Source: CAZSTA01 sp964609495 [NCBI: uncultured bacterium] (lineage in GTDB: Bacteria; CAZSTA01). Taken from it: 10,055 nt of DNA. Positions within the stretch are counted from its first letter, which is position 1, and each line of letters begins with the position of its first letter. Position numbers and translations under genes: made by a program. Below, one piece after another: positions 1 to 8,089 of the stretch. The notes below the pieces were generated by a model. That model was not told the origin of the DNA and did no database searches. It saw only the letters and a program-made list of their open reading frames with translations. The stretch spans positions 1 to 10,055 of the forward strand of contig CAZSTA010000134.1 in assembly GCA_964609495.1 (NCBI GenBank), written 5' to 3'.

Positions 1-87
1 AGAGAAGTTATTGAAAGCCCTTATTATGCATCTAAAAGGGGGTATCCCACTAGATCTCACAATCTTAAGAGGCAACAAAGGAAGTGA
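1..87 (+). pseudogene. Remnant of a HEPN-domain protein, 5' end outside the window, frameshifted
   Basis: No intact gene is visible here, but two overlapping frames together read like part of a HEPN domain. The frame starting at base 2 gives EKLLKALIMHLKG, close to the conserved HEPN helix written (Q)AAEKALKALL. The frame starting at base 1 then gives GYPTRSHNLKRQQRK followed by TGA at 85-87, which resembles the later HEPN P-x-THxLxxL segment. The join falls in the A4G5 tract at about 34-42, so a single-base change would connect them. Even when joined, the protein stops about 50 residues earlier than a normal HEPN domain. HEPN proteins are RNase-type toxins usually encoded next to an MNT gene, and an MNT gene starts 4 nt downstream. 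What is seen is the two frames; the HEPN identity and decay are inferred from a short fragment. Confidence 0.45.
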
Positions 88-91
88 GGGA

Positions 92-445
92 ATGGTTAAA
101 GGGAAAATTAACCTAGATGAGATCATACTAGATTATGTCGATAAACTCAGCAATAGGATAAAGGTAGATAAGGTAATACTTTTTGGCTCCAGAGCTAGAG
201 GGGAGGCTTTAAACGATAGCGATGTTGACCTGATAATAATATCAGATGACTTTAAGGATATGGATTTTATTAGGAGGTTGGAGTTTCTGTCCTTGAACTG
301 GAGGTATCCACATTTAGCCGCCGATTGTTTGGGATATACTCCCCAAGAGTATGAGGAGTTATCCAAGCGATTGGGTATTATAGCCGAGGTAAGGCAATAT
401 GGTAAAGTGATCTATGATCGCTTGAACCATCATAATAATCAGTAG
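92..445 (+). CDS. Minimal nucleotidyltransferase (MNT-type, HEPN partner)
   Basis: This 117-residue protein has the DNA polymerase beta-like nucleotidyltransferase core. The motif FGSRARGEALNDSDVDL (about residues 31-47) carries the Gly-Ser pair and the catalytic Asp44 and Asp46. A third acidic residue is Asp78 in AADCLGYTPQEYEEL, as in MNT proteins that end this strand with a TPxEFE-like helix. Members of this family work as antitoxins of HEPN toxins, in characterised cases by transferring AMP to a toxin tyrosine. The ATG at 92 was chosen because it directly precedes the conserved domain and has a purine-rich GGAAGTGAGGG stretch upstream. The frame stays open to the left edge (first alternative start TTG at 11), but that stretch reads as HEPN remnant. 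The active site looks complete although the partner looks broken, so it may now be an orphan. It could also be a stand-alone nucleotidyltransferase of unknown target. Confidence 0.85.
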   Translation: MVKGKINLDEIILDYVDKLSNRIKVDKVILFGSRARGEALNDSDVDLIIISDDFKDMDFIRRLEFLSLNWRYPHLAADCLGYTPQEYEELSKRLGIIAEVRQYGKVIYDRLNHHNNQ

Positions 446-461
446 TTGTTAAATCAGCCTA

Positions 462-512
462 AAAAGGAAACTTTTTAACCTTATATATCTCGGGAAGCAA
501 AAGTTTCCTTTT
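462..512. repeat. 14-bp perfect inverted repeat, possible terminator or operator
   Basis: Bases 462-475 (AAAAGGAAACTTTT) are repeated exactly in inverted orientation at 499-512, with a 23-nt loop between them. The dyad fills most of the 83-bp gap between the nucleotidyltransferase stop and the dehydrogenase start. Its right arm ends just before the GAGGGG ribosome binding site at 515-520. The stem is AT-rich and no clean T-run follows it, so a classic intrinsic terminator is only one possibility. A protein-binding operator or a leader hairpin for the dehydrogenase mRNA fits equally well. The symmetry is seen directly; the function is inferred. Confidence 0.5.
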
Positions 513-528
513 AAGAGGGGGAAAGATA

Positions 529-1488
529 ATGTCTGACGAGAAGTTGAAGGTCTTGGTTTCACTCGATCTCGACGATAAATATATCGAGCAGATCAAAAAC
601 ACCATTCCTAATGTGGAGGTATCCAAGAGTGACGATGAGGGAAAGCTTCCGGCCCTCTTCGAGGAAGCAGATATAGCTTTTGTTGGAAGATTAAAACCGT
701 CCCTATTCGCTAGAGCCTCTAAGCTCAAATGGATTCACAATGCTAGTGCCGGGGTAGAGGGATTGCTCTTCCCAGAGGTGGTGGAAAGCGGCGTTATGAT
801 CACCAATTCCAGCGGAGTCCATCCTATAAACATCTGCGAGCATACTCTAGCGATGATGCTATCCTTCGTTCGAAAACTTCATCTTTGTATCAGATATCAA
901 CTCAAACGTGAGTGGCATAGAGGCTTCGAAGTCGATGAGATATCCGGTAGAACTGTCGGAGTAGTAGGACTGGGAAGCATCGGAGAGGAGATCGCTCGGA
1001 AATGTAAGGCTTTAGGGATGAGAGTTATTGCTACCAGGAGGAGATCAACGCTCAAGCCCGATTATGTAGATGAGCTATATCTTCCCGAGGGATTACCAAA
1101 GCTACTGTCTGAATCCGACTTTGTAGTGCTCGCTGTTCCCTTTACGAAGGAGAACGAAGGACTGATCGGCGAGAAGGAATTGAAGGTGATGAAGAAGAGC
1201 GCCTATATAATCAACATCGGCAGAGGGAAGGTCATCCAACAGGATGTCTTGATAAGAGCTTTGCAGGAGGGATGGATAGCTGGGGCTGGTCTCGATGTGT
1301 TTGAGGAAGAGCCATTGCCTAGCGATTCTCCTTTGTGGGAGATGGAGAATGTTATAATAACCCCCCATATCGCAGGTCTTACCCCCTACTATATGGATCG
1401 GGCAGTGGGGATCTTCTGCGATAATTTGAAACGCTTTGTCAGAGGAGAGAATCTCTACAACCTGGTGGATAAGCACGTTGGTTATTGA
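529..1488 (+). CDS. D-isomer-specific 2-hydroxyacid dehydrogenase
   Basis: This 319-residue protein is of normal length for the family that interconverts D-2-hydroxyacids and 2-keto acids (glyoxylate/hydroxypyruvate reductase, phosphoglycerate dehydrogenase and relatives). The nucleotide-binding motif VGLGSIG lies near 146-152. The catalytic triad is visible as Arg232 (INIGRGKVI), Glu261 (DVFEEEP) and His280 (TPHIAG), with the usual 29-residue Arg-Glu spacing. The strand after the Gly-rich loop ends in ATRRRS (168-173). Arginines here in place of an acidic residue usually indicate NADPH rather than NADH. There is no C-terminal ACT domain, which argues against regulated SerA. The ATG at 529 has a GAGGGG site 8 nt upstream. 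The gene stands alone, converging on groEL with a hairpin between them. Substrate cannot be assigned; hydroxypyruvate or glyoxylate reductase is the best guess. Confidence 0.9.
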   Translation: MSDEKLKVLVSLDLDDKYIEQIKNTIPNVEVSKSDDEGKLPALFEEADIAFVGRLKPSLFARASKLKWIHNASAGVEGLLFPEVVESGVMITNSSGVHPINICEHTLAMMLSFVRKLHLCIRYQLKREWHRGFEVDEISGRTVGVVGLGSIGEEIARKCKALGMRVIATRRRSTLKPDYVDELYLPEGLPKLLSESDFVVLAVPFTKENEGLIGEKELKVMKKSAYIINIGRGKVIQQDVLIRALQEGWIAGAGLDVFEEEPLPSDSPLWEMENVIITPHIAGLTPYYMDRAVGIFCDNLKRFVRGENLYNLVDKHVGY

Positions 1489-1510
1489 TTTTTTCCTGTA
1501 ATAGTAAGCA

Positions 1511-1541
1511 AGGGCGGTGGAGTGAATGATCCACCGCCGCT
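1511..1541. terminator. Bidirectional hairpin between convergent genes
   Basis: GGCGGTGGA (1513-1521) pairs perfectly with TCCACCGCC (1530-1538) around an 8-nt loop. The stem can extend by two pairs if one G is bulged out. It is by far the most GC-rich spot in the gap between the dehydrogenase stop (1488) and the groEL stop (1565), where two transcripts collide. T-rich but interrupted tracts flank it on both sides. The position strongly suggests a shared terminator; the weak U-tracts leave efficiency open. Confidence 0.7.
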
Positions 1542-1564
1542 CTTATATACTGTTATTCTTAATT

Positions 1565-3497
<1,933 letters not shown>

Positions 3498-3522
3498 CGA
3501 AATCCCTCCTTATCCTCGAATG

Positions 3523-3903
3523 CTAACTTTGATATTTCCAGGTTTGGAATATCTCCTTAACCAGCTTCCTCAGGTTATATATATCAAATGGCTTAATCAT
3601 AAACGAGTAAGCTCCGGCATCCAGAATCTCAAGTAGTATCTCCTTAGATGGTTGACCAGTTATCATAACCACTGGCAGATCACGTCTGATTACCTTGATC
3701 TCCTTCAGGGTTTCAATGCCACTCTTTCGAGGTACATTAATATCGAGTATAGCCAAATCGACGTTCTCATGCCGAACTATCTTAATAGCTATCATGCCAT
3801 CCTCGGCTAACCGAGTATTATATCCATCTCTTCTCATTAATCGGCCTAGCGATATTCTGGTTGGCTTATCATCTTCTGTGATTAAGACTGTTCGCCTCTC
3901 CAT
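3523..3903 (-). CDS. Single-domain response regulator (CheY-like receiver)
   Basis: This 126-residue protein consists of one receiver domain with no output domain. The acidic pocket is Glu10-Asp11-Asp12 (ITEDD) and the phosphoacceptor is Asp54 in LAILDINVP. The switch residues are Thr82 (VMITGQP) and the conserved Lys104 in MIKPF, with Tyr99 at the aromatic switch position (DAGAYSF). It should therefore accept a phosphoryl group from a histidine kinase and signal by protein contact, like CheY or Spo0F. No kinase gene lies in the window. An AGGGG site precedes the ATG by 6 nt. It is the first gene of the apparent regulator-groES-groEL operon. Its partner and role are unknown; control of stress output or of another phosphorelay is inference only. 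Confidence 0.93.
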   Translation of the reverse strand: MERRTVLITEDDKPTRISLGRLMRRDGYNTRLAEDGMIAIKIVRHENVDLAILDINVPRKSGIETLKEIKVIRRDLPVVMITGQPSKEILLEILDAGAYSFMIKPFDIYNLRKLVKEIFQTWKYQS

Positions 3904-3974
3904 TTCTATCCCCTATTAACCGGTGGATTTTATATTTACTATGAGGGAAGTTAGTCATCTATAAATACCAGCAA

Positions 3975-4002
3975 ATTATATACCAATTGAGGCAAAAATT
4001 GG
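3975..4002 (-). promoter_or_regulatory. Candidate promoter of the response regulator-groES-groEL operon, with a dyad
   Basis: Read on the minus strand, a TATAAT box occupies 3980-3975, about 72 nt upstream of the response regulator start. An overlapping TGGTATATA could act as an extended -10. No good -35 box lies 16-18 nt upstream. Instead, a dyad CCAATT-N8-AATTGG (3983-4002) sits 2 nt upstream of the -10, where a regulator could bind. No CIRCE element (TTAGCACTC-N9-GAGTGCTAA) is present here. The boxes are seen; promoter activity is inferred. Confidence 0.4.
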
Positions 4003-4064
4003 CTATAAAGATGAAATAAACATCTCTTCCGAATTCATATCCTCTACATGAAAAATAATTTCAT

Positions 4065-4140
4065 TTTCTTAGTTTTTCGCTAGTGAGTTCGAGATGCAAT
4101 TCCCCCTCACCCTATCCTTCTCCTACCAGGGGAGGGTGAT
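4065..4140 (+). repeat. Dispersed intergenic repeat, copy 1
   Basis: The stretch from about 4071 (AGTTTTTCGCTAG) to about 4138 matches, in inverted orientation, bases 9182-9111 near the right end of the window. The first 25 aligned bases agree at 22 positions. A 16-base block AATTCCCCCTCACCCT is identical in both, and both end near a GGGGAG segment. Similarity may continue a little to the left (ATTTTCTTAG against ATTTTAAGTAG). Such CCCCTCACCCT...GGGGAG elements are known as short non-coding intergenic repeats in many bacteria. No open frame or transposase is associated with it. Confidence 0.75.
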
Positions 4141-4230
4141 TTAAGGTGAGTTCAAAACCCGATCTGATCTCGAATATCTCAGACCAAACAACCAGAAACT
4201 TTTTTGGAACTACTCAAATCATAGCTATAC

Positions 4231-4283
4231 TGTCATTTTGACATATAAGTAATCTCTGTATTACTGGATGCGTCATATTGACC
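4231..4283. promoter_or_regulatory. Two operator-like 13-bp palindromes, 40 bp apart
   Basis: TGTCATTTTGACA (4231-4243) and CGTCATATTGACC (4271-4283) share the dyad GTCA-N3-TGAC and agree at 10 of 13 bases. Their starts are exactly 40 bp apart, close to four helical turns, so a dimeric regulator could bind both on the same DNA face. The second lies 2 bp upstream of the -35 box of the 4286 promoter, whose TTGACA is itself a half-site. I do not recognise the binding protein. The sites are seen; their use as operators is inferred. Confidence 0.45.
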
Positions 4284-4285
4284 AC

Positions 4286-4314
4286 TTGACATCTATTTTC
4301 GGATATGTTATATT
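4286..4314 (+). promoter_or_regulatory. Near-consensus sigma70-type promoter
   Basis: A perfect -35 box TTGACA (4286-4291) is followed after exactly 17 bp by TATATT (4309-4314), one base off the TATAAT consensus. It points rightward to the aminotransferase operon, whose start codon is 270 nt further on. The distance implies a long untranslated leader, or a short RNA made from this site. Confidence 0.6.
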
Positions 4315-4431
4315 TTCTGAAGATGCTAAACTGAAAACTCAGTTTCCAAACGGATTTTTGGGTAGAGGGTATGTGTGATACAAACCCCACCAAAACCCGT
4401 ATTAATAGTGGATTTTTGAAAAATCTGTCTT

Positions 4432-4465
4432 AGCTATAGGAATTATAGCTCTATTATGGTATAAT
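4432..4465 (+). promoter_or_regulatory. Second candidate promoter: TATAAT with an adjacent dyad
   Basis: A perfect TATAAT lies at 4460-4465, 119 nt before the aminotransferase ATG. At the expected -35 place there is no TTGACA. Instead, the 7-bp dyad AGCTATA-GGAAT-TATAGCT (4432-4450) covers that region. This arrangement fits a promoter that needs an activator bound at the dyad, or one that is repressed there. No direct evidence decides between this site and the stronger box pair at 4286-4314. Confidence 0.35.
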
Positions 4466-4570
4466 ATATAAGATAATAACCTTAGCTGATTACCCTTTTG
4501 TATAAAATCACTTATCCTATTATTTGGATACTTGTTTCCTCCAGAGGAGTAGATCGAGATCCGAAATTGA

Positions 4571-4576
4571 AAGGAG
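4571..4576 (+). promoter_or_regulatory. Ribosome binding site deciding the first aminotransferase start
   Basis: AAGGAG ends 8 nt before the ATG at 4585. The frame is open further left (to a TTG at 4498), but that extension has no comparable site and encodes residues unlike the family. The ATG at 4585 is therefore taken as the start. Confidence 0.8.
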
Positions 4577-4584
4577 AACCGATA

Positions 4585-5778
4585 ATGTCAGATACTTTAG
4601 CGATAGAAGGAGGAGATCCAGTTCGAGAAGATTTTCTCCTTTGGCATCGTCCCTTCTTTGGAGAAGAGGAGGAGAAGGAGATAATAGACACCCTTCGCTC
4701 AGGATGGATCACAACCGGACCAAAGACGGTTAAATTTGAGGAGGCCTTCAAAAAATATATAGGCAGTAAATATGCCATAGGAGTGAATTCTTGCACTGCT
4801 GGTCTGCACCTATCCCTAGTCGCTTTGGGAATAGGGGAGGGTGATGAGGTTATAACAACTCCTATGACCTTCGCCGCCTCCGCTAATGTTGTGATCCACC
4901 AGAGAGCGAAACCGATCTTTGTCGATATAGAGAGGGATACGTTGAATATAGATCCAAATCTCATAGAGGAGAAGATAACCCCCAGGACTAAAGCTATCTT
5001 GATCGTTCATTTTGGAGGGCATCCCTGCGCTATGGATGAGATCATGGCTATCGCTCGTAAATACAACTTAGCGGTGATCGAGGATGCCGCCCATGCTCTG
5101 GAGGCGGAATATAAGGGGCAGAAGATCGGAGCTATCGGAGATGCTGGCGCTTTCAGCTTCTATGCGAATAAGAATATAACCACCGCTGAGGGAGGAATGG
5201 TCACTACCTCTAATAGTGAACTAGCCGATAAGATCACCATTCTCAGATTGCATGGCCTCAGCAGGGATGCTTGGAAACGGTTTTCAGCTAAAGGATCTAC
5301 TCGCTACGAAGTCGTCCTTCCCGGTTATAAGTATAACCTGACCGATCTTCAATCCTCGTTAGGGTTACATCAGCTAGCTAAAGTAGATCAATTTTATGAG
5401 CTTCGGTGCAAATATGCTAAGATATATGATGAGGCTTTAAAGGATGTAGAGGAGATAACCCTCTTCAAGCCAAGAGAAGGAGTTAAGCATGCCTATCATC
5501 TCTATATCGTATCTCTCAATCTCGATCAGCTAAGGGTCACCAGGGATGAATTCACCGAAGCATTGAAGGCGGAGAATATAGGCACTACCTTCCATTTTCC
5601 GCTCCATTTACATCCGTATTATCAAGAGACTTATGGCTTCAAACGAGGGGATTTCCCTGTCGCCGAATGGGCTGGAGATAGTATTTTTTATCTTCCTCTC
5701 TATCCTAAGATGACCGAGAAGGATCAGGAAGATGTTATAACTGCGGTAAAGAAATTATATCGAGCATACTCACGCTGA
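4585..5778 (+). CDS. DegT/DnrJ/EryC1/StrS aminotransferase, ArnB-like
   Basis: This 397-residue PLP-dependent sugar aminotransferase transfers an amino group, usually from glutamate or glutamine, to a keto-sugar, in most cases nucleotide-linked. The N-terminal segment (RPFFGEEEEKEIIDTLRSGW, 22-41, then ITTGP) is the signature of the ArnB/VioA/PseC branch. PLP contacts are visible: the SCTAGLHL loop (69-76, Cys in place of the common Gly), Asp167 in IEDAAHA pairing with the pyridine nitrogen, and the Schiff-base Lys196 in SFYANKNITTAEGG. The usual TTGEGG reads TTAEGG. The motif GYKYNLTDLQSSLG (247-260) is typical. It starts a rightward operon. A second DegT enzyme begins 87 nt after its stop. 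The two share fold and motifs but are clearly diverged, so they probably act on different intermediates. Exact substrate is unknown; a UDP-4-keto sugar is a family-based guess. Confidence 0.92.
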   Translation: MSDTLAIEGGDPVREDFLLWHRPFFGEEEEKEIIDTLRSGWITTGPKTVKFEEAFKKYIGSKYAIGVNSCTAGLHLSLVALGIGEGDEVITTPMTFAASANVVIHQRAKPIFVDIERDTLNIDPNLIEEKITPRTKAILIVHFGGHPCAMDEIMAIARKYNLAVIEDAAHALEAEYKGQKIGAIGDAGAFSFYANKNITTAEGGMVTTSNSELADKITILRLHGLSRDAWKRFSAKGSTRYEVVLPGYKYNLTDLQSSLGLHQLAKVDQFYELRCKYAKIYDEALKDVEEITLFKPREGVKHAYHLYIVSLNLDQLRVTRDEFTEALKAENIGTTFHFPLHLHPYYQETYGFKRGDFPVAEWAGDSIFYLPLYPKMTEKDQEDVITAVKKLYRAYSR

Positions 5779-5854
5779 ATGGAAGATAGAGGGTAGAAGA
5801 TGAAAATTGATATCGGTAGTTGTGTTTATTCCCCGATCATCTCAAATAATAAGG

Positions 5855-5862
5855 AAGGAGGT
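5855..5862 (+). promoter_or_regulatory. Consensus ribosome binding site deciding the second aminotransferase start
   Basis: AAGGAGGT sits 3 nt before the ATG at 5866, with its AAGGA core at the usual distance. A competing in-frame ATG at 5800 has a weaker GAGGG (5789-5793) and would add 22 residues (beginning MKIDIGSCVYS) not expected in this family. The MGKLAINGGK start at 5866 matches the typical family N-terminus. Confidence 0.75.
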
Positions 5863-5865
5863 ATT

Positions 5866-7083
5866 ATGGGCAAATTAGCGATTAACGGAGGAAAAGCTCA
5901 CCGGCAAAAACCCTTTCCCGACTGGCCAGTGCATGGAGAGAGGGAAAGAGAATTATTGCTAGAGGTATTAGAGAGCGGCAAGTGGTGGTTTGGCGATAAA
6001 GTCCACGAGTTCGAAGCTAAATTCGCCGAATATCACCAGGCGCGATATGGGATCACCACCTCCAACGGGACTGCTAGCTTGCAAATATCACTTCAGGCTT
6101 TAGAGGTCGCAGATGATGAAGTTATAATTCCTGCCTACACCTTCATCGCTACTGCTACCTGCATTATGCAACTTGGGGCAGTTCCAGTCTTTATCGATAT
6201 CGATCCCGAAACCTACTGTATGGACCCCGCCCGTATCGAGGAAGCGATCACCGATAGGACTAAGGTTATTATGCCTGTTCACTTTGGAGGTCGTCCCACG
6301 GATATGGATGGAGTGCTGAAGGTCGCCAATCTGCATAATTTGAGAGTGGTGGAGGATGCTGCTCAAGCTCATAGCGCTGAATGGAATGAGCATAAGGTGG
6401 GAGCTATCGGCGATTGTGGAGGCTTCAGCTTCCAGATGAGCAAGAATATAACTGCTGGAGAAGGAGGTATAATATTAACTAACGATGAGAAGCTAGCGGA
6501 TCTTTGTTGGTCTTACTCCAACTGTGGGAGAAGCAAGAAGAGCGGGGATTATGGACATCATCTAGCGGCTGGAAATTATCGGATGACAGAGTTTCAAGCG
6601 GCTATCCTCCTTGCTCAACTGGAGAGGCTTGAGGAACAGTCGCAAACAAGACATAGGAACGCCGAATTCTTAACTGACGAATTATCAAGGATAGAGGGAA
6701 TCAGAACTTTGAAACAGGATCCGCGTATAACCCGAAATACAGTCCACATCTATATCTTCACCTATGATAAGAAAGGCTTTGGCGATCTACCTAGAGAGAA
6801 GTTCTTAGAAGCCCTAAGAGCAGAAGGCATCCCCTGTAGCCCCGGCTATGATCGTCCGATATATGGACATCCTTTATTCCATCAAGGGGAAAATGAAGCT
6901 CTCCCTGGTCATCATGGGAGGAGAGTTAAATATAGAAAGATGGATTGTCCCTCTGTGGAAAGGTTATGTCAAGAGGCGGTCTGGTTCAAGCAGAGTATGT
7001 TCTTAGGAACTGAAGAGGATATGAACGATATAGTTGAGGCGATCAAGAAGATTCAGAAATATTCTGGAGAAATATCAAGTTAG
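5866..7083 (+). CDS. DegT/DnrJ/EryC1/StrS aminotransferase, StsC/AHBA-synthase-like branch
   Basis: This second PLP-dependent aminotransferase of the fold, 405 residues, begins MGKLAINGGK. PLP-site features are SNGTASL (66-72), Asp164 in VVEDAAQAH, and Lys193 in SFQMSKNITAGEGG. The SFQxxKxxxAGEGG form and the VHFGGRPTDMD segment (138-148) separate it from its ArnB-like neighbour. They place it nearer the branch that includes scyllo-inosose and AHBA-synthase aminotransferases, although many members have no known substrate. The insert after about residue 340 (EALPGHHGRR...YRKMDCPSVE) is common in this branch, as is the late QSMFLGTEEDM segment. Its TAG stop overlaps the TAGGAGG upstream of the PHP gene, which starts 15 nt later, so the two are likely co-translated. 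Tandem, diverged aminotransferases suggest successive aminations or different keto-sugars. Confidence 0.92.
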   Translation: MGKLAINGGKAHRQKPFPDWPVHGERERELLLEVLESGKWWFGDKVHEFEAKFAEYHQARYGITTSNGTASLQISLQALEVADDEVIIPAYTFIATATCIMQLGAVPVFIDIDPETYCMDPARIEEAITDRTKVIMPVHFGGRPTDMDGVLKVANLHNLRVVEDAAQAHSAEWNEHKVGAIGDCGGFSFQMSKNITAGEGGIILTNDEKLADLCWSYSNCGRSKKSGDYGHHLAAGNYRMTEFQAAILLAQLERLEEQSQTRHRNAEFLTDELSRIEGIRTLKQDPRITRNTVHIYIFTYDKKGFGDLPREKFLEALRAEGIPCSPGYDRPIYGHPLFHQGENEALPGHHGRRVKYRKMDCPSVERLCQEAVWFKQSMFLGTEEDMNDIVEAIKKIQKYSGEISS

Positions 7084-7098
7084 GAGGATAAAATAGGA

Positions 7099-7977
7099 AT
7101 GGCATTAGGAAATCCTTTCAACATTTCTGGAGATTGGTATAAAGGAAATCTCCATGTCCATACTACCAATTCGGATGGACTGATATCCGCTGAGGAAGTA
7201 GTAAAACGCTATCGTGATAATGGATATAGCTTCTTAGCGATAACAGATCACAATCTGATTACTGATGCAAGTGAGTATTCATCTCAGGATTTTTTGCTTA
7301 TTAGGGGGACCGAATTAGATGTAGATCGGACTGAGTTAGGGGACACCTTTCACCTCATAGGATTTGATATGAGGGATGGTGTCGAATTACCTAAAAGCCT
7401 CGATGTTCAACAAACTATCGATTTTCTTATCAAAGGAGGAGGAAAGGTTTTTGTTGCCCATCCTTATTGGTCTGGGTTGACTGCTAAGGATATGATCTCT
7501 CTGGAAGGATATCTAGGAGTGGAAGTATTTAACACTGGGTGCCAGTTAGAGATCGCTAAAGGTATATCCTCTGTTCATTGGGACGACCTTCTAGCCAGGG
7601 GGAAGAGGCTTTGGGGCTTCGCAGTTGATGACGCTCATTGGCGCACCGATGATGGTTTTAAAGGTTGGATTATGGTGAAAGCAGTTGAGCTTACGAAGCC
7701 TGCGATCGTAGATGCTATAGAGAAGGGATATTTCTATTCAAGTTGTGGTCCTTGGATCTACAACATCGAGCTGGATGATCGTCATATCTCAGTAAAGTGT
7801 TCTGCGGTCAAGAAGATAAACTTCGTGTGCAATACTCATCGAGGTAAGAGCTTCCAAGCTAAGGATGAAATCCTAACCTTCGCCGAGCATACTTTGAAGG
7901 GCGATGAGAAATACGTTAGGATCGAATGTATAGATGGTGAGGGGAACATAGCTTGGAGTAACCCTTTGTTTCTTTAG
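7099..7977 (+). CDS. PHP-domain metal-dependent hydrolase with C-terminal beta-rich domain
   Basis: This 292-residue PHP-family protein is related to histidinol phosphatase and PolIIIA exonuclease domains. Metal ligands appear in order: His19 and His21 (NLHVHT), Asp26 (SDG), Asp50-His51 (ITDHN), Glu72 (RGTELD), His85 (FHLIGF), His121 (VAHPYW) and Asp178-x-His180 (VDDAHW). The complete set argues for an active tri-metal phosphoesterase. From about 213 a second part (SSCGPWIYNIELDDRHISV...) looks like a small beta-sandwich seen in many PHP proteins of environmental bacteria; its role is unknown. No signal peptide is seen, so it acts in the cytoplasm. AGGAGG lies 11 nt before the ATG and overlaps the upstream stop codon. 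In this cluster it could remove phosphate from a sugar intermediate or cleave a sugar phosphodiester. Substrate is not readable from sequence. Confidence 0.88.
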   Translation: MALGNPFNISGDWYKGNLHVHTTNSDGLISAEEVVKRYRDNGYSFLAITDHNLITDASEYSSQDFLLIRGTELDVDRTELGDTFHLIGFDMRDGVELPKSLDVQQTIDFLIKGGGKVFVAHPYWSGLTAKDMISLEGYLGVEVFNTGCQLEIAKGISSVHWDDLLARGKRLWGFAVDDAHWRTDDGFKGWIMVKAVELTKPAIVDAIEKGYFYSSCGPWIYNIELDDRHISVKCSAVKKINFVCNTHRGKSFQAKDEILTFAEHTLKGDEKYVRIECIDGEGNIAWSNPLFL

Positions 7978-8015
7978 ATGGCGAGTGGAGTGATTTAATT
8001 CTTTGAAAATAAGTC

Positions 8016-8044
8016 TTGCGAATTATGGCTATATATAGTATAAT
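8016..8044 (+). promoter_or_regulatory. Sigma70-type promoter of the epimerase gene
   Basis: TTGCGA (8016-8021) and a perfect TATAAT (8039-8044) are separated by exactly 17 bp. They lie in the 112-nt gap after the PHP gene, 45 nt before the epimerase GTG start. The epimerase can therefore be transcribed on its own as well as by read-through; no terminator is visible in the gap. Confidence 0.7.
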
Positions 8045-8089
8045 CTAAGCTGATGTTTTAATTTTGTCTTTAAGAAAGGAGAGAAAAGG

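Larger units (their letters stand above)
3904..4584. other. 681-bp divergent intergenic region, no gene
   Basis: No convincing open reading frame is present on either strand between the response regulator start and the first aminotransferase start. The stretch is AT-rich and holds, left to right: the candidate leftward promoter with its dyad; one copy of a dispersed repeat (about 4065-4140); two GTCA-N3-TGAC palindromes (4231, 4271); a near-consensus rightward promoter (4286-4314); a 7-bp stem with a 4-nt loop (4328-4345); an imperfect long stem pairing about 4351-4363 with 4388-4399; a 7-1-7 palindrome GATTTTTGAAAAATC (4411-4425); and a 7-bp dyad beside a TATAAT (4432-4465). If the 4286 promoter is used, the mRNA leader is about 260 nt and structured. 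I could not match it to a known riboswitch class. Confidence 0.6.

Noticed and set aside
34-43. Programmed -1 ribosomal frameshift site in the HEPN remnant
   Set aside because: The stretch A-AAA-GGG does not allow good re-pairing of the GGG-decoding tRNA after a -1 slip, and no downstream stimulatory hairpin is evident; mutation or a sequencing error is simpler.
3904-4060. Canonical CIRCE element or sigma32-type heat-shock promoter for the chaperonin operon
   Set aside because: No TTAGCACTC-N9-GAGTGCTAA dyad and no clear heat-shock -35/-10 pair are visible upstream of the response regulator.
4065-4140. Insertion sequence or active transposon
   Set aside because: The repeat is only about 70 bp, has no transposase frame, and no target duplication or terminal inverted repeats could be identified.
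4498-4584. Extended TTG start for the first aminotransferase
   Set aside because: The added 29 residues are not family-like, and a good AAGGAG site serves the ATG at 4585.
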